Source: Anaeromyxobacter oryzisoli
GTDB lineage: Bacteria; Myxococcota; Myxococcia; Myxococcales; Anaeromyxobacteraceae
Length of the DNA stretch: 41,742 nucleotides
Assembly: GCF_022690765.1 (NCBI RefSeq)
Contig: NZ_JALCZA010000041.1
Location: forward strand, 1 to 41,742
Reading direction: 5' to 3'
Both the position numbers and the translations under genes were made by a program. Shown here in pieces: positions 39,258 through 41,742 of this stretch. Within the stretch, counting starts at the first letter, position 1, and every line of letters starts with the position of its first letter. The notes under the pieces are model-generated. The model was not told where the DNA came from. It was given only the letters and a program-made list of their open reading frames with translations, and made no database searches.

Positions 39258-40013
39258 TCATCGGTAGAAGCTCGCCTCGAGCGTCGCGATGAAGAGGTTC
39301 GACAGGGCGTGCACCACGATGGGGGCGACGAGGCCGCCGGTCCGCTCGCGGACCCACCCGAAGAGCAGGCCAGGGAAGAACGTGGCGAGCCGCCAGGGCA
39401 CGGGGTTCGCGGGGAGGTGCCCCACCGCGAAGAGGACCTGGGTCCAGAGGAAGCCCGGCCCGAGGCGAGCGCCGAGGATCCGGACCCCGGCGCCGGGCGC
39501 GCTCCGGGCCCAGGACGTCTGCATCCACCCTCGGTAGAAGAGCTCCTCCGGGAGCGCGACGACGAGCACCTGGACGGCGGCCCGCACCGCCAGATCCGGG
39601 GGCAGGCGGAGCGCGAGGCGCGGCGTGCCGCCGTACGGCGCGAGCGCGGACGAGAGGCCGGCCGGCAGGTGCGGCAGGAGCACGGAGTAGCCCCAGAAGG
39701 CCGCGGCGAACGGCGGGAAGATCACCGCGCAGACGAGCAGGCCGTCGCGGACGCCGCGCCCCCACGCCCGCCACGTGCGACGATCGGCGAGGCCGTCCCA
39801 GGGGAACCCGTAGCGATCCCAGCCCTCGTGACGGACGCGGAGCCGGCCGTCCGGGAGGGCGATGAAGACGAAGGCGGCGACCCCCGCGAGGTTCGCCCGC
39901 AACCAGGGGATCCCCTGCGCGATCGCCGCCGCCACGGCGAGCCAGAGCACGGCCTTCGCCCAGGTCCACACGAGCACGCGCGGAGGATCCGCCGGGCCGG
40001 CCGGCGACGTCAT
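39258..40013 (-). CDS. CPBP family intramembrane metalloprotease, myxosortase candidate
   Basis: A 251-residue membrane protein of the CPBP (CaaX protease/Abi) family. Motif 1 is E156-E157-L-F-Y-R161-G-W, motif 2 is LFAVGHL (H199), and motif 3 is VVHALSNL (H235, N239), the set needed for the glutamyl-protease-like active site. TFFPGLLFGWVRERTGGL is also family-typical. About six hydrophobic segments are visible. ATG at complement 40011-40013 is chosen; an in-frame GTG at 40055 would add 14 residues. Some myxobacterial CPBP proteins (myxosortases) process proteins with MYXO-CTERM tails, and such a tail is encoded 1.5 kb away at 41517. That link is inference. Confidence 0.82.
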   Translation of the reverse strand: MTSPAGPADPPRVLVWTWAKAVLWLAVAAAIAQGIPWLRANLAGVAAFVFIALPDGRLRVRHEGWDRYGFPWDGLADRRTWRAWGRGVRDGLLVCAVIFPPFAAAFWGYSVLLPHLPAGLSSALAPYGGTPRLALRLPPDLAVRAAVQVLVVALPEELFYRGWMQTSWARSAPGAGVRILGARLGPGFLWTQVLFAVGHLPANPVPWRLATFFPGLLFGWVRERTGGLVAPIVVHALSNLFIATLEASFYR

Positions 40014-40120
40014 CGAGGCGAGGGGGCTGGGCTCGGCCACGCCCCCGCTTCGCACGGGCCGCGGCGCGCGTCAACGGCAGGTCCCGGTGAGGTGCCCGCA
40101 GGGCGGGCGCTCGCCTCGCG

Positions 40121-40510
40121 CTAACCTTCGGCCGGCGCGGCGCCGACGGCCTTCGCGACCATGGACACGGCGTTCGCGGGGTCGAACGGCTTCTTCAGGA
40201 TCTCGTCCGCCCCGAGCCTGCGGTACATGTCCATCTCGCGGTCGCTGATGCGCGACGACATGAGCACGAGGTACGTCTTCTTCCAGTGCGGGTGCGCCTT
40301 CACCAACCGGCACACGTCCGCCCCGTTCAGCTTGGGCATGTAGACGTCGAGCAGGAGCGCGTCGGGATCCGACGTCGCCATCCTCCGGAAGACCTCCTCC
40401 CCGTCCCCGGCGGAGACCGCCTCGTAGCCTGCCTCCTCGAAGGCAGACCGGAGGGCGTCGATGACGGCCGGCGAGTCGTCGACGATGAGGACCGTCTTCC
40501 GGGGCGACAT
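40121..40510 (-). CDS. Single-domain response regulator (CheY-like receiver)
   Basis: A 129-residue protein that is one receiver domain with no output domain. The acidic pocket is D11-D12, the phosphoacceptor D55 (LLLDVYMPKLNG), the switch Ser in LMSSR (85-86), and the conserved Lys in LKKPFD (K106-K107). Such proteins act by protein-protein contact, often in chemosensory or kinase relays. No histidine kinase is adjacent. The ATG is followed by MSPRKTVLIVDDS, a standard start; 27 bp separate it from the divergent MEMO-family gene. Confidence 0.9.
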   Translation of the reverse strand: MSPRKTVLIVDDSPAVIDALRSAFEEAGYEAVSAGDGEEVFRRMATSDPDALLLDVYMPKLNGADVCRLVKAHPHWKKTYLVLMSSRISDREMDMYRRLGADEILKKPFDPANAVSMVAKAVGAAPAEG

Positions 40511-40522
40511 CTTGCCCTGCGT

Positions 40523-40528
40523 TATACT
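40523..40528 (+). promoter_or_regulatory. Candidate -10 element of the MEMO-family gene
   Basis: TATACT, a 5/6 match to the -10 consensus, stands only nine bases before the ATG at 40538. The transcript would be nearly leaderless, in agreement with the absence of a Shine-Dalgarno sequence. No good -35 is seen 17 bp upstream, inside the divergent response-regulator gene. Confidence 0.4.
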
Positions 40529-40537
40529 CCAACCGCC

Positions 40538-41335
40538 ATGGTCCGTGAACCGGCGGTGGCGGGCAGCTTCTACGCGGGCGCGGCCCCCGCGCTCGCGGCG
40601 CAGGTGGACGGCTTCCTCATGGGCGGCGCGCCGCGCGCGCCGGCGCTGGGCATCGTGGCGCCGCACGCCGGGTACGTCTACTCCGGGGCGGTCGCCGGGG
40701 CGGTCTACGAGCGAGTGGACGTCCCCGCCCGCGTCCTCGTCCTCGGCCCGAACCACACCGGGCTCGGCCGCGCGCGCGCGGCGCTGTTCCCCGGCGGGGC
40801 CTGGCGAACGCCGCTCGGCGAGGTGGCGATCGATCCCGGCCTCACCGCGGCGCTCGCCGCGGCGCCGGGCGTGGCTCCCGACCCGCTCGCCCACCTCCGG
40901 GAGCACGCGCTCGAGGTCCAGGTCCCGTTCCTCCAGCGAGCCCGCCCGGGCGTCTCGATCGCCGCGCTGTGCCTCGCGCACCTGCCGTACGACGCGTGCG
41001 AGGCCCTCGGACGCGCCGTCGCCGACGCGGTCCGGAAGGCGGGCGCGCTCGTCGTCGCGTCGTCGGACATGAGCCACTACGTCCCGGCGGACGTCGCCCG
41101 CGCCGCGGACCAGCGCGCCATCGACCGGATCCTCGCCCTCGACCCGGCGGGGCTGTACGCCGTGGTCCACGACGAGGAGATCTCGATGTGCGGGATCATC
41201 CCGGCCACGGTGATGCTCGTCGCCGCGCGCGCGCTCGGCGCCACCCGGGCCGAGCTGGTGCGCTACGCGAGCTCGGGCGACGTCACCGGCGACCGCTCGA
41301 GCGTGGTGGGCTACGCCGGGATCGTCGTGGCCTAG
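40538..41335 (+). CDS. amrB: MEMO1 family protein, AmmeMemoRadiSam system protein B
   Basis: A 265-residue protein related to human MEMO1 and to extradiol-dioxygenase-like folds. The metal-site residues seen in MEMO1 are present: H43 (APHAGYVYSG), H73 (LGPNHTG) and C218 (ISMCGI), together with SSDMSHY (177-181). In bacteria and archaea it usually goes with an AMMECR1-domain protein and a radical SAM enzyme in the AmmeMemoRadiSam system, whose chemistry is unsettled. Neither partner is in the window, though they may be elsewhere. Four hairpins follow the stop. Confidence 0.87.
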   Translation: MVREPAVAGSFYAGAAPALAAQVDGFLMGGAPRAPALGIVAPHAGYVYSGAVAGAVYERVDVPARVLVLGPNHTGLGRARAALFPGGAWRTPLGEVAIDPGLTAALAAAPGVAPDPLAHLREHALEVQVPFLQRARPGVSIAALCLAHLPYDACEALGRAVADAVRKAGALVVASSDMSHYVPADVARAADQRAIDRILALDPAGLYAVVHDEEISMCGIIPATVMLVAARALGATRAELVRYASSGDVTGDRSSVVGYAGIVVA

Positions 41336-41379
41336 TACCGCGCGTCAGTGGTTGCGAGCCGGAGCCTCACGCGCGGTAC
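41335..41379. terminator. Inverted repeat 1 after amrB
   Basis: Perfect 11-bp arms GTACCGCGCGT (41335-41345) and ACGCGCGGTAC (41369-41379) with a 23-base loop. The first arm begins in the amrB stop codon. This is the first of four successive inverted repeats in 205 bp. Confidence 0.5.
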
Positions 41380-41392
41380 GCGGGTGGGGGTT

Positions 41393-41420
41393 CGGGGGAG
41401 GCGGCGCTCCGCCTCCCCCG
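41393..41420. terminator. Inverted repeat 2, 12-bp stem with four-base loop
   Basis: CGGGGGAGGCGG (41393-41404), loop CGCT, CCGCCTCCCCCG (41409-41420) pair perfectly. It is the most stable of the four and the best candidate for stopping transcription, although no T-run follows. Confidence 0.6.
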
Positions 41421-41429
41421 GTAGGGCTC

Positions 41430-41485
41430 CGCGGGGAGGGCCCAGGCCTTGCGGCTCTTCTGCAAGGCCTGGAGTCTTCCCCGCG
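41430..41485. repeat. Inverted repeat 3, two-segment long hairpin
   Basis: Inner arms CCAGGCCTTGC (41442-41452) and GCAAGGCCTGG (41462-41472) with a nine-base loop; outer arms CGCGGGGA (41430-41437) and TCCCCGCG (41478-41485), joined through small internal loops. Together they form a 56-nt hairpin. The preceding GGCTCCGCGGGG also occurs at 30018-30029. Confidence 0.6.
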
Positions 41486-41486
41486 A

Positions 41487-41540
41487 AGTACTGCGGAGCA
41501 CATCGAGTCAGCTGGTTCATGAGCTGTGCGGAGCAGTACT
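41487..41540. repeat. Inverted repeat 4 across the stop codon of the MYXO-CTERM gene
   Basis: AGTACTGC-GGA-GCACA (41487-41502) and TGTGC-GGA-GCAGTACT (41525-41540) pair in two blocks with symmetric GGA bulges. An inner CAGCT/AGCTG dyad (41509-41513, 41522-41526) sits in the loop. The stop codon of the leftward gene (41517-41519) lies in the loop and the right arm is coding, so the hairpin may be a terminator for that gene. Confidence 0.55.
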
Positions 41541-41741
41541 GCGCCCGCGCCCGCGCCGGAGCGCGAGCGCGAGCAGGGCGAGCAGCGTGGTCCCGGCGAA
41601 ACCCGGGCCGCTCGCGCAGCCGCCGCTCTTCTTCGCCGCGGGGATGCAGGCCGCGCCGGCCCCGCTCGCGGCCGCGACCGCCGTCGCGCTCGCGGGCTCC
41701 GGCGCCCCGAGGGCGCCCGGCGCGAGGCTCGCCGCCGCCGG
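41517..41741 (-). CDS. C-terminus of a surface protein with MYXO-CTERM-like sorting signal (partial)
   Basis: The frame is open from the right edge to TGA (complement 41517-41519), giving the last 74 residues; the start lies outside the window. An Ala/Pro/Gly-rich stretch (with ACIPAAKKSGGCASGPG) leads to a hydrophobic helix, FAGTTLLALLALAL, and then RRGRGR followed by eight residues. Cys, short Gly/Ser segment, one transmembrane helix and an Arg cluster at the extreme C-terminus are the plan of MYXO-CTERM tails, recognised by myxosortase and used for outer-membrane or cell-surface anchoring in myxobacteria. The protein's main domain cannot be seen. Typical tails end right after the Arg cluster; this one has the extra STAPHSS. 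Confidence 0.65.
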   Translation of the reverse strand, partial: PAAASLAPGALGAPEPASATAVAAASGAGAACIPAAKKSGGCASGPGFAGTTLLALLALALRRGRGRSTAPHSS

Positions 41742-41742
41742 C

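Noticed and set aside
41335..41540. CRISPR-like array
   Set aside because: The four dyads differ in sequence, and there are no regular direct repeats or spacers.

Overview
The window is chromosomal DNA from a very GC-rich bacterium with strongly G/C-biased third codon positions. Gene content suggests a myxobacterium of the Anaeromyxobacter type (Myxococcota): a DksA-like zinc-finger protein with a TTG start, two incomplete complex I clusters, an Hsp70/J-protein pair, a CPBP protease close to a protein with a MYXO-CTERM-like tail, and an archaeal-type diadenylate cyclase. That assignment is inference from content and composition; there is no rRNA gene to test it. I found no tRNA, rRNA, CRISPR array, transposase or phage gene. 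The region reads as stable core genome.

Layout. 1-11153: mixed housekeeping genes. They are the 3' part of a two-FHA-domain protein, a DksA/TraR-family regulator, a diadenylate cyclase, a GT-C glycosyltransferase, a TIGR02757 (DUF2400) protein with an endonuclease III-like C-terminus, MoaB, a PolX DNA polymerase with PHP domain, an AmpG-like transporter, a small outer-membrane protein and a polytopic membrane protein. 11260-29890: the centrepiece, two divergent NADH:quinone oxidoreductase (complex I) operons around a 158-bp regulatory region. The leftward operon is nuoABCDGHI and the rightward one is nuoABCDHIJKLMN. Together they hold two copies each of A, B, C, D, H and I, one copy of G and J-N, and no nuoE or nuoF.

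29891-30204 is a non-coding stretch with a strong terminator and a dispersed repeat. 30205-33894 carries a PHP-domain nuclease divergent from an Rrf2-type Fe-S regulator, then a deoxyhypusine-synthase-like gene paired with an agmatinase, probably a polyamine unit. 34141-37065 is a leftward operon of a lidless Hsp70, a J-domain protein and a CvpA-like membrane protein. 37276-41335 carries a degenerate class II glutamine amidotransferase, a dGTPase-like HD hydrolase, a CPBP intramembrane protease, a stand-alone receiver protein and a MEMO-family protein (AmmeMemoRadiSam B). The right edge holds the C-terminus of a surface protein with a Cys-transmembrane-Arg sorting tail, preceded by a cluster of four inverted repeats.

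Most promising for new biology: the complementary split of complex I between two operons with CTTAAG palindromes in their shared control region; the lidless Hsp70 with its own J-protein; the amidotransferase homologue that has lost both its nucleophile and its oxyanion residue; the DHS-like/agmatinase pair; and a possible myxosortase close to a substrate.
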